Source: Actinospica robiniae DSM 44927
GTDB lineage: Bacteria; Actinomycetota; Actinomycetes; Streptomycetales; Catenulisporaceae
DNA length: 64,000 nt
NCBI RefSeq assembly: GCF_000504285.1
Contig: NZ_KI632511.1
Location: forward strand, 493,372-557,371
Reading direction: 5' to 3'
Shown one piece after another: positions 49,379 to 57,085 of this stretch. The notes under the pieces are model-generated. The model had not been told where the DNA came from, did not search any database, and was given only the letters and a program-made list of their open reading frames with translations. The translations under genes were made by a program, and so were the position numbers. How positions within the stretch are numbered: the first letter of the stretch is position 1; every line of letters begins with the position of its first letter.

Positions 49379-49726
49379 GTGAACCACGACCATGATCACG
49401 ACCACCGTTACGGGCCCTCGCCGAGTGCCAGCGTCGTCTTGAATCTCGGCGAGGACATCGGGGCCCTGATCATCGAGGCCGATGAATCCCTGCACGGCGT
49501 CGAGATCGAGATCAGCCGCCTGCCGCGCGACGACGAGGCTGTCCTCCCGCCGCGCACGCACTCCATCGTGCGCCAGCGTCTGACCCGTCCCGTGCCCACC
49601 TACGATGCCGTCTATCCCGATCTGAATGAGGGCACTTACACGATCTGGAGCGATCCGCACACCCCGCGGGCCACGGTCGAGATCCGCGGCGGCGCCATCA
49701 CCCGGCACCAGTACTCCGCCGGGTAG
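49379..49726 (+). CDS. Small His-rich-N-terminus protein, unknown function
   Basis: 115 residues. The N-terminus NHDHDHDHRYGPSPSA could bind metal. The rest is a compact beta-rich domain with LGEDIGALIIEADESLHGVE and DLNEGTYTIWSDPHTPRATV. Homologues are common in actinobacteria without a known role. The GTG at 49379 has AAGGAG 9 nt upstream. There is no signal or membrane segment. It lies 133 nt after tatA and may share its transcript. Confidence 0.7.
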   Translation: MNHDHDHDHRYGPSPSASVVLNLGEDIGALIIEADESLHGVEIEISRLPRDDEAVLPPRTHSIVRQRLTRPVPTYDAVYPDLNEGTYTIWSDPHTPRATVEIRGGAITRHQYSAG

Positions 49727-50118
49727 GCGCGACCAGCACGCATCGCACCGGAGCGGAGTTCAGCTCATGGAGGTCTTGGCCATCTCTTCGCAGCTAGGGG
49801 CTTGATCGGCTGTTTGAGGGATCCCGGGCCGTTTCGACTACGCGTACGGCAACCGGTGCGTCGTCATCGGGCCCTCGTTCGCTTTCGTCGGAAAGGATTT
49901 CGGTCGCATAGCGCGGTGCCGGATCGATCGCCCGCTGCCGAAGCGGGCCATCTGGACCTGCGCAAGCCGCAGCGTTCCGTGGGAGAACAGCAGGCGATCG
50001 GGCATACTGCCGCCCAAGAACGTTTCTGCCGGCGTCATCGGCGGCGATTGTTCGTGCTCTGTCTCAGAGTTCTCAACATCATGGTATCGGGTGTGCCTGG
50101 ATTGCTATGATCGCGGTC
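49727..50118. other. Gene-free stretch
   Basis: No supported gene. The right end holds the promoter of the methyltransferase at 50119. Confidence 0.4.
50106..50111 (+). promoter_or_regulatory. -10 box TATGAT of a leaderless methyltransferase gene
   Basis: TATGAT is followed by 7 nt and the ATG at 50119, the usual leaderless arrangement. It makes the upstream ATG at 50107 unlikely because that codon would lie inside the -10. Confidence 0.5.
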
Positions 50119-50898
50119 ATGACGGTTCGTTTGCAGGACGGCAGTGCCGGAGACGCGAACTACGAGGCGATCGGTGTCGGCTACACCGGCTACCGTCAAC
50201 CGGACCCGCGCATCGCGCAGGCGATCGCCGGGGCGCTCGGGGACGTGCGGAGCGTGCTGAATGTCGGGGCGGGAGCGGGCTCGTACGAAGCGGCCGCGTA
50301 CGAGATCACGGCGGTCGAGCCGTCCGCGTCGATGCGGGCGCAGCGCCCGGCGCATCTGGTCGAGGCGATCGACGCGGTCGCCGAGGATCTGCCGTTCGAC
50401 GACGACTTCTTCGACGCGTCGATGGCCACGTTCAGCGTCCACCAGTGGGGTGATCTGGCCGCGGGGCTGGGCGAGATGCGGCGGGTGACCCGCGGACCGG
50501 TCCTTGTGCTCACCTGCGACCCGGACTTGGTGCGCGATTTCTGGCTCTACCGCTACGCCCCGCTCGTCCTGGACACCGAGGCCCGCCGCTACCCGTCGAT
50601 CGCGAGGATCGCCGAATTGCTCGGCGGCACGGCCACGGTGACCTACGTGCAGATCCCGCTCGACTGCACCGACGGATTCAACGAGGCCTACTACGGCCGC
50701 CCCGAGATGCTCTTGGATCCGGGCGCCCGCAGGGCCAACTCGGCGTGGAGTTTCGTGCCGGAGCCCGTCGCCGCCGCGTACACCGAGCACCTCGCCCGCG
50801 ATCTCGGCGACGGCAGCTGGGACGCTCACTACGGCGCCCTGCGCACGCAGCCGGAGTGTCAGGGCTCGCTCGTCCTGATCCGCGGCATCCGCGACTGA
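50119..50898 (+). CDS. Class I SAM-dependent methyltransferase
   Basis: 259 residues. The SAM-binding motif VRSVLNVGAGAGSYE is at about 43-57, followed by ITAVEPSASMRAQRP (motif Post I) and DLPFDDDFFDASMATFSVHQ (motif II). The C-terminal half is family-typical for UbiE/Methyltransf_11 proteins. The substrate is unknown. Start choice follows the leaderless promoter. The gene is single. Confidence 0.85.
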   Translation: MTVRLQDGSAGDANYEAIGVGYTGYRQPDPRIAQAIAGALGDVRSVLNVGAGAGSYEAAAYEITAVEPSASMRAQRPAHLVEAIDAVAEDLPFDDDFFDASMATFSVHQWGDLAAGLGEMRRVTRGPVLVLTCDPDLVRDFWLYRYAPLVLDTEARRYPSIARIAELLGGTATVTYVQIPLDCTDGFNEAYYGRPEMLLDPGARRANSAWSFVPEPVAAAYTEHLARDLGDGSWDAHYGALRTQPECQGSLVLIRGIRD

Positions 50899-51510
50899 AC
50901 AGGTGCGCAGGCCGCGCTCTGGTCGGTGGAGGCCAGAACCGGAACAGACCGCGCGTCCAGGTGCCCTCGCGTCCCAGCGGGAGGACGCCGTGGACCCCCG
51001 CCGGACCGGGACGATTTTCTCTGCGGGCCGAGATGGGGTAGGGCAGCTCGATCCTGACCACACGACAGCAGGGCCCTACACCGACCGCGAGGGCCTCGTT
51101 CGCCGCACCCAGATTCCCGCACCCGTCCTCGAATACCTCACAGCCGAGAACTCCGGCCGGCACGGGGGTGTGCTGGAGGCGGAAGAGGCGTTGGTGGACT
51201 GCGTCATCAGTAGTCTGCCCAATGACTTCAGTGCCGCCCGACATGATCGGCTTAGGGCCGTTGTGGATTACCGCTGGGGTCGTGCCAGCTGGACGTGAGC
51301 GCGATGTCGCGGACTGCGGCGCGGGTCTTGGGCGGGCCGAGGGTGGGCCGGCCGGCGATCTCGTGCAGGGCGCAATTGTCCTTGGTGATACCCGGTTCAT
51401 TCCGGCCGACCGGCCGACCGGCCGCGCCGGGCTCGGCCGGGCGTGCGGCGCCTCACCCGTGCGCCGGTGAGCGATCGCGTGGGCTTTGCCCGGGCTCTTA
51501 CGCTCGCCTC
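50899..51510. other. 0.6-kb stretch without a supported gene
   Basis: The plus-strand frame 50903-51298 and the minus-strand frames lack start signals or known families. A minus-strand segment near 51300-51395 reading DNCALHEIAGRPTLGPPKTR could be a protein scrap. The right end carries the pitA-type promoter. Confidence 0.35.
51499..51504 (+). promoter_or_regulatory. -10 box TACGCT of a leaderless phosphate transporter transcript
   Basis: TACGCT lies 6 nt before the GTG at 51511, with no ribosome binding site between. Confidence 0.4.
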
Positions 51511-52689
51511 GTGACCAGCCAGGATTGGATTCTCACCCTCGTCGTGATCACGGCGCTGGGTTTCGACTTCACCAACGGCTTCCACGACACCGGCAACGCG
51601 ATGGCGACGTCCATCGTGACCGGCGCGCTCCCGCCGCGCATCGCCGTCGGCCTGTCCGCGTTGCTCAACCTCGTCGGGGCGTTCCTTTCCCTCGAGGTCG
51701 CCGCGACCATCGCCAGCGGTCTGGTGTCCACCACGGCGGTCACCCTCACCGTGGTCATCGCCGCACTGGTCGGCGCGATCCTGTGGAACCTCGCCACCTG
51801 GTTCCTGGGCATCCCCGCGAGTTCGTCGCACGCGCTGATCGGCGGGGTGATCGGTGCGACGATGGCCGCGGCGGGATCGCACGCGGTCAAGTGGCAGGGG
51901 CTGGTCTCGAAGGTCATCGTCCCGGCGGTGCTCGCCCCGATCGTGGCCGGCCTGGTCGCCGGCATCGGCACCTACCTGGTGCACCGGGTTCTGCGCGGTC
52001 TCGATCCGCGCGGCACCGACCGCGGGTTCCGGCTCGGACAGATCGGGTCGGCGTCCATGGTCTCGCTCGCGCACGGCACCAACGACGCGCAGAAGACCAT
52101 GGGCGTGATCACCCTCGCACTGATCGCCGACCACAACGTGGCCGCGAACGCCAAGGCACCGACCTGGGTCATCGTCAGCTGCGGGCTGGCCATCGCACTG
52201 GGTACTTACGTGGGCGGCTGGCGGGTCATCCGGGCGCTGGGCAAAGGCCTGGTCGAGATCGAGCCGCCGCAGGGCATGTCCGCGGAGTCCGCCTCCGCCT
52301 CGGTCATCCTGCTCTCCACCCACTTCGGCTACTCCCTGTCGACCACGCACGTGGCCACCGGATCGATCCTCGGCTCGGGCGCGGGCAAGCAGGGTGCCGA
52401 GGTGCGCTGGCACGTCGCGCGCCGGATGGCGATCGCCTGGGTGATCACACTGCCGGCCGCCGGGCTGGCCGGCGCCCTGGCCTTCTGGGTGGCGAACGGG
52501 ATCGGCGGGACGGGCGGGCCGGTGCTCGTCTTCATGCTCCTGGTGCTCGCCTCGGTCGGCATCTACGCCGCCTCGCGCCATCCGGCCGTCACCCCGGAGA
52601 ACGTCAACGCCGCGTGGACCGGCTCGCTTCACCCCGACCCGCAGCCTACGGCCGCCGGCCAGGGCTCGAGTGAAGGAGCCGGCGCGTGA
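51511..52689 (+). CDS. pitA: PiT family inorganic phosphate transporter
   Basis: A 392-residue membrane protein. The duplicated PiT signatures are GFDFTNGFHDTGNAMATSIV near the N-terminus and SLAHGTNDAQKTMGVITLAL in the second half. LGIPASSSHALIGGVIGA and GYSLSTTHVATGSILGSG are the matching partners. It imports metal-phosphate with protons at low affinity. It overlaps the next small membrane protein gene by 4 nt. Homologues in Streptomyces have the same downstream small gene. No PhoU-like Pit accessory gene is present here. Confidence 0.92.
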   Translation: MTSQDWILTLVVITALGFDFTNGFHDTGNAMATSIVTGALPPRIAVGLSALLNLVGAFLSLEVAATIASGLVSTTAVTLTVVIAALVGAILWNLATWFLGIPASSSHALIGGVIGATMAAAGSHAVKWQGLVSKVIVPAVLAPIVAGLVAGIGTYLVHRVLRGLDPRGTDRGFRLGQIGSASMVSLAHGTNDAQKTMGVITLALIADHNVAANAKAPTWVIVSCGLAIALGTYVGGWRVIRALGKGLVEIEPPQGMSAESASASVILLSTHFGYSLSTTHVATGSILGSGAGKQGAEVRWHVARRMAIAWVITLPAAGLAGALAFWVANGIGGTGGPVLVFMLLVLASVGIYAASRHPAVTPENVNAAWTGSLHPDPQPTAAGQGSSEGAGA

Positions 52690-52931
52690 ACAGCTGGATC
52701 AATCTCAATGCCCTGTGGAAGATCGTGGTATGGGGCCTCGTGCTCGGGGGCGGACTGCCCGCGCTCTTCGCCGTCGGCCTGCGGCTCTGGCTCGAGCACG
52801 GCTCCGCGCCCGCGGGCGGCGCGACCACTGCCGCACCCAGCCGGGGCGCGCAAGCCATCGCGCTGATCTGCTTCGCCGTCATCCTCGCAGCGATCGGCTG
52901 GGGTATCTACGTCATCGTCTCGGGCACCTGA
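52686..52931 (+). CDS. Small membrane protein coupled to pitA
   Basis: 81 residues with two helices (about 12-35 and 57-77) separated by an Ala/Thr/Gly-rich loop. It begins with GTGA overlapping the pitA stop, so the two are translationally coupled. No catalytic motif is seen. It is probably an accessory or stabilising subunit of the phosphate transporter, inferred from coupling only. Confidence 0.75.
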   Translation: MNSWINLNALWKIVVWGLVLGGGLPALFAVGLRLWLEHGSAPAGGATTAAPSRGAQAIALICFAVILAAIGWGIYVIVSGT

Positions 52932-52960
52932 GCCGATACCCGCTCGAACCGCGTGTCGTA

Positions 52961-53155
52961 CTATCCCGTTTGCCCCGGACCTGCGTCACCGGACCTGTTG
53001 TCCTGTTCGGCCACCATGTACTGCGCGTACCAAACGGGCCACTCCGGATCTTCATGCCCGATCTCCTGCTCGTGGCGACCGTGCGCCTCGGCCGCCCGGA
53101 TCAGTGCCGCGGTCAGTTCGTCCGCAGACTCGTAGGTCGTCGGCACGATGATCAC
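52961..53155 (-). CDS. Conserved actinobacterial small protein
   Basis: 64 residues. YESADELTAALIRAAEAHGR, HEQEIGHEDPEWPVWYAQYM and VAEQ make up most of it, a pattern seen in a widespread small actinobacterial family of unknown role. It is acidic and soluble. The GTG at 53155 lies very close to GGAAGGG; the GTG at 53146 is an alternative with better spacing. It converges on the pitA operon with 29 nt between stops. Confidence 0.75.
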   Translation of the reverse strand: MIIVPTTYESADELTAALIRAAEAHGRHEQEIGHEDPEWPVWYAQYMVAEQDNRSGDAGPGQTG

Positions 53156-53454
53156 ACCCTTCCGGGCCCTCGGGCGGGGCCCAGGTCAATATCCTCAGGT
53201 CAACCCATGCACATCGCATCCGTGCAGCCGTCATCCATGGCCCGTGCGCAGGCCGTGGGGGCGAGGAAGTGCGCCATTCGGGGGAAACCGGGCATGAACC
53301 GGAAACCGGCAGGCCATCTGCGTCGATCCGGCCGCAATCCGGCCTGCCTTGCCCGGCTGTCCCGGCGCCGGTGGCGACGGGCTCGGCCCGGAGTGACACT
53401 TGCTGGACAGGTGAGGACCAGCGGACGACACCGCCGCTCTGCATGGAGGAGTCC

Positions 53455-53925
53455 ATGGCCGAGTTCCATTTCACCGAGACGACGAGCGCGACGCCCGAAG
53501 AATTCGTTGCCGCCCTGACCGATTTCGGCCCGGGACGCGAGGAGGTGTTCGGAAAGAGCGACGAAAAGTACCTGCACGTGTACTCGACGGGCCCCACCTC
53601 CGCAGACGTCAAGGAGGGCTCCAGCGGCTTCTGGGAGCGGCTGCAGTACGACTGGAGCGACCCCCGGCGCGTGACGATGAAGACCGTCGACTCCAACACG
53701 TGGGGCGGCCACTCGGGCCACGTCTACGCCTTCACCCCGCAACCCGACGGCACCACCCGGCTGGATGTCGATGTAGTCCGCGAGGGCAAGAACGTGAAGG
53801 GAAAGTTCACGGCACTGATGCTCGGCAGCGTTGGCAGAAGCGTCCTGGAGAAGCCCCTGAAGAGCACCATCAAGGCCGTTGAAGATCGCAACAACCGCCC
53901 TCACGTTCAGCAGTCCGCGAGCTGA
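53455..53925 (+). CDS. SRPBCC superfamily protein
   Basis: 156 residues. The sequence fits a START/polyketide-cyclase-like helix-grip fold. It has an N-terminal strand AEFHFTETTSATPEEFVAAL, a middle GSSGFWERLQYDWSDPRRVT and TMKTVDSNTWGGHSGHVYAF, then a basic C-terminal helix LEKPLKSTIKAVEDRNN. These proteins bind hydrophobic ligands. Actinobacteria have many with unknown ligands. The ATG at 53455 has GGAGGA 4 nt upstream. It stands alone. Confidence 0.75.
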   Translation: MAEFHFTETTSATPEEFVAALTDFGPGREEVFGKSDEKYLHVYSTGPTSADVKEGSSGFWERLQYDWSDPRRVTMKTVDSNTWGGHSGHVYAFTPQPDGTTRLDVDVVREGKNVKGKFTALMLGSVGRSVLEKPLKSTIKAVEDRNNRPHVQQSAS

Positions 53926-53953
53926 GCTCCCGGCTTTTGCCGCTGAGCGGAAG

Positions 53954-54272
53954 TCACCGGCGGAACCCGGCCACCGCGGCGCCGAGGCCGAGTTCGAGGT
54001 CGCCGGGCTCCTGAAGGCCTCGGCCGACGAGGTACTCCAGACGCTCACGGGATGCGGGCCCGGCCACGGACCTTGGCGACGGTGATCGCCGGGACCCGGG
54101 CCAGTTTGTGCAGCAGCATGCCCAGCGAGGCGTCTCCCGGGCCGCCGGCCTTGGCCGCCCCCGCCGTGTACTGCTGAACCGCGGTGAGGTCGACGTGCGC
54201 GGAGAAGAAGTCGGGTGAGGCGCTGTCGAGGACGACCACGCGCACGTCGTCCGGGTCGGAGTGGTGGGCCAT
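53954..54272 (-). pseudogene. Eroded enoyl-CoA hydratase/isomerase gene
   Basis: A 75-codon frame from 54272 (GGAGGAGAC upstream) encodes DPDDVRVVVLDSASPDFFSA and HVDLTAV, then KLARVPAITVAKVRGRA. This is the crotonase core minus the first 40 or so residues. It stops at 54045. A second frame continues with SRERLEYLVGRGLQEPGDLE, resembling the C-terminal end. More than 100 residues holding the oxyanion-hole glycine and catalytic Glu are missing between them. The gene cannot make an active enzyme. Confidence 0.65.
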
Positions 54273-54323
54273 GTCTCCTCCAGTTCGCTACCGGTTGCCA
54301 AGCGCCCGCTCCACCCTCGCGGC

Positions 54324-55742
54324 CTAGCCGCCGGACTGCTCATCTCCGTCTTCCTCCTGGTCATCGCGGTCATCGCGGTCGCCGCGGGGTGCGGTACCAC
54401 TCCGACCAGGCGCCGCCCGACGGGCTTGGTGCTGCGCGATCGCGGCGTCGACGTACTCGATCACGTCCGGGTCGAGGCGGTAGAACCGTTTGCGGTCGTA
54501 CCAGGTCACGATGGCCGCTCCGAGGATCACCCAGAGCAGCAGTCCGAGTCCGGCGGCCAGAGCGCCGTGGGCGAGCCCCGCGTCGGCGCGGGCGCCGAAG
54601 TACATGATCGAGCGGGTGCCGGCCAGGATCTCGCGGAGCGGCTCGACGTTGCTCAGGCCGCGAAGGGGCCCGGGCAGCGCCTCGATCGGCACCGTCCCGC
54701 CGGCCGAGGCAAGGCCGGCATAGACGAACAGCAGCAGGGCGATGAGCTGTCCGAAGGTGCCGGCGGCGGCGAACAGCACGATCGTGCCGACGCCGACGCT
54801 CGCGGCGCACAGCCACATGTAGACCCACAGCAGCAGCGGATAGGGGGTGTCCATGCCCACTCCGGCGGCCACGAGGAGTTCGATCGCGGTGAGCACGGCG
54901 GTGAGGACCACGACGACGGGCCATTTGACGAGCTGTGTCTGCCAGCGGTTGATCGGCAGCGGCCGGCGTTGGCGCCAGCGCGGCCCGATCTCGTTGGTCG
55001 AGTAGCCGAGGGCGGAGTCCACGACGTTGTTCACGATCACCCCGCCGAGGAACCCGCACATCATCGTCAGCAGTGCGATGTAGAAGGCGCTCAGACCGAG
55101 CGCTGCGTTGTTCGGCAGCGGCCGGTACTGAGTGGTCGTCACCTTGATCGGGTCGGTCAGGTAGAGCGTGGCGGCGGGCGTCCGGCTCGCGGGTGGGATC
55201 GAAGCGACGAGGCGCTGACCGACCTGGTGGGAGGCCGCCGCCAGAGCGGGTTGCAGGATCGCGGTGGCCAACTGGCTGCTGACCGTGCCGGCCCGCAGAT
55301 TCGTGAGGATCTCGACGGTGGGCACCGTGTGAGCACCGGTGCTCGTCCGCGCGATGCCCGAGACGGTGAGCAGGTCGGCGGTGAAACCGGGTGGGATCAC
55401 CACCGTCGCATACAGGCCGTCGTCGTCCATCGCCGCCTCAGCCTGCGAGAGGGTCTGCGGCTGCAGGCTCAGCGGGTCCGAGACGGCCGGACTGGCCTGC
55501 AGGCCGGACGCGATCTGCGCGCCGACGTCAAGGTGCTGCGATCCGATCGTGGCGCCCTGGTCCTGGTTCACCAGGCCGACCGGCAGACCTCGCAGGTGCG
55601 AGACCGGGTCGGCCACCGCGGAGATGTACACGGCGGTCATGACGGCGATCACGACCGACCCCAGCACCAACGGGACCATCCACACCGCGCGGACCCGCAG
55701 CAGCTTGCCCGCTCGCACCGGCAGGCGAGGATCGGACTTCAC
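54324..55742 (-). CDS. DUF3533 membrane protein (YhgE/Pip-like)
   Basis: 472 residues. A first helix (about 20-40), an outer domain of about 160 residues (LPVGLVNQDQGATIGSQHLD, YATVVIPPGFTADLL), then five or more helices from about 215 to 410 and a charged cytoplasmic tail. This is the ABC-2-like DUF3533/YhgE fold. Such proteins resemble permease subunits, but no ATPase is adjacent, and function is unsettled. It ends in a highly charged tail rich in Arg/Asp/Glu. Confidence 0.82.
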   Translation of the reverse strand: MKSDPRLPVRAGKLLRVRAVWMVPLVLGSVVIAVMTAVYISAVADPVSHLRGLPVGLVNQDQGATIGSQHLDVGAQIASGLQASPAVSDPLSLQPQTLSQAEAAMDDDGLYATVVIPPGFTADLLTVSGIARTSTGAHTVPTVEILTNLRAGTVSSQLATAILQPALAAASHQVGQRLVASIPPASRTPAATLYLTDPIKVTTTQYRPLPNNAALGLSAFYIALLTMMCGFLGGVIVNNVVDSALGYSTNEIGPRWRQRRPLPINRWQTQLVKWPVVVVLTAVLTAIELLVAAGVGMDTPYPLLLWVYMWLCAASVGVGTIVLFAAAGTFGQLIALLLFVYAGLASAGGTVPIEALPGPLRGLSNVEPLREILAGTRSIMYFGARADAGLAHGALAAGLGLLLWVILGAAIVTWYDRKRFYRLDPDVIEYVDAAIAQHQARRAAPGRSGTAPRGDRDDRDDQEEDGDEQSGG

Positions 55743-55830
55743 GGCGCATCCCCACGACGAGAGTCACGCCGGCGGACGACGGCGCAAGCCCGCCTGCTCG
55801 GGGGCGAGGGCATGCAGTGGGGAGCCATCG

Positions 55831-56805
55831 TCATCCGTGCAGGGCTCGCCGGAGTGCGTCGACGGTGAGTTGCCTGGCGACGTTGGTCGCGCGGGCGTCG
55901 CGCAGGCTGTCGAGCATCATGAAGTCGTGCACGATGCCGAGTACGCGCACCGAGGTGACGTCCACTCCGGCTTCGCGCAGGCGGGCGGCGTACGCCTCGC
56001 CTTCGTCGCGCAGGATGTCCGCCTCGTCGACGATGACCAGCGTGGTCGGCAGGCCCTTGAGCTCGTCGAGGTCGGCCTCCAGCGGCGAGGCGTACTTCTC
56101 CTTACGCCGCTTGGCGTCGGAGGTGTACTGGTCCCAGAACCACTTCATCCCGTCGGCCGTGAGGTAGTACCCCTCGGCGAACTGCTGGAAGGACGCGGTG
56201 TCGAACCTCGCGCTGGTCACGGGGTAGAGCAGTACCTGGGCCCTGAGCGGGACGTCGCCGCGGTCCTTGGCCATCAGGGCGAAGACGGCGGACATGTTCC
56301 CGCCGACCGAGTCGCCGCACACCGCGATCCGGCCGGGGTCGAGACCCTTGCTCGCGCCGTGGGCGACGATCCACTTGCCGACCGCGTAGTTCTGCTCGAT
56401 CTGCGTGGGGTACTTGGCCTCCGGCGCCCGGTCGTAGACCGGGAAGACCGCTGCCGCGTTCGCGCCCACGACCAGTTCGCGCACGAGCCGGTCGTGGGTG
56501 TTCTCGTCCCCGAAGACCCAGCCGGCGCCGTGGATGTAGAGGATGACCGGAAGCGTGCCGGTGGCGCCGGCGGGCTTGACGATGCGGGTGCGTACCGTGC
56601 CGTACTGCCCGGCGTCGACCTCGACCCACTCCTCGTCGACCGCGGGCTTGTCGACGCCGTCGCCGCTCTGCAGCCCGGCAAGCGTGTCCCGGCCCTGCTG
56701 CGGCGGAACCTCGGTGATGCGCGGATGCGGGTCCGTGGCCTCGGCCAGTTCCCGGGCGGCCGGCTCGAGGTAGGGGGCGGGGGGAGCGGGAAGGGTCGCG
56801 GACAT
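55831..56805 (-). CDS. Alpha/beta hydrolase, HSL (lipase/esterase) family
   Basis: 324 residues. The oxyanion motif HGAGW is at 92-96 (HGGG variant) and the nucleophile Ser166 is in GDSVGGN. The acid is probably Asp in VIVDEADILRDEG and the His is in LGIVHDFMML. This is the HSL/acetyl-hydrolase layout. It cleaves short-chain esters or lactones. The ATG at 56805 has GGAGT 7 nt upstream. There is no signal peptide, so it is cytoplasmic. The substrate is unknown. Confidence 0.88.
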   Translation of the reverse strand: MSATLPAPPAPYLEPAARELAEATDPHPRITEVPPQQGRDTLAGLQSGDGVDKPAVDEEWVEVDAGQYGTVRTRIVKPAGATGTLPVILYIHGAGWVFGDENTHDRLVRELVVGANAAAVFPVYDRAPEAKYPTQIEQNYAVGKWIVAHGASKGLDPGRIAVCGDSVGGNMSAVFALMAKDRGDVPLRAQVLLYPVTSARFDTASFQQFAEGYYLTADGMKWFWDQYTSDAKRRKEKYASPLEADLDELKGLPTTLVIVDEADILRDEGEAYAARLREAGVDVTSVRVLGIVHDFMMLDSLRDARATNVARQLTVDALRRALHG

Positions 56806-56888
56806 ACCATTACTCCGTTCGGGACGGGTGGGCGGCGGACGCGAGTGGATTCGCCCCGGAATCAATCTCTGGTGCGTGTGCACCGGCC

Positions 56889-57062
56889 ATGCAGAACGGC
56901 GATGGCGTGGACGACGTCGAGAGCGCCAGCCTTGAGCCGAGCGGGCACCTTGTGGTCGACCTGCTGCCCTCGGCCCGCGGGGCCACGCACGCCGACCTCG
57001 GCCGCATCGAGCGCCGCCTCGCCGGAATCGAGCAGCTTCTCGGCGCCCACTTCGAACGCTGA
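56889..57062 (+). pseudogene. C-terminal fragment of a DUF421/YetF-type protein
   Basis: 57 codons from an ATG at 56889: DDVESASLEPSGHLVVDLLP, SARGATHADLGRIERRLAGI and EQLLGAH. This matches the cytoplasmic end of DUF421 proteins. The three membrane helices and most of the domain are absent, and no ribosome binding site precedes the ATG. It lies between two intact minus-strand genes. Confidence 0.55.
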
Positions 57063-57085
57063 CGGTCCGGTTTCGCCCGCACCGG

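Noticed and set aside
50903-51298. Open frames on both strands between the methyltransferase and pitA
   Set aside because: None has a convincing start or family; low-complexity translation suggests chance frames.
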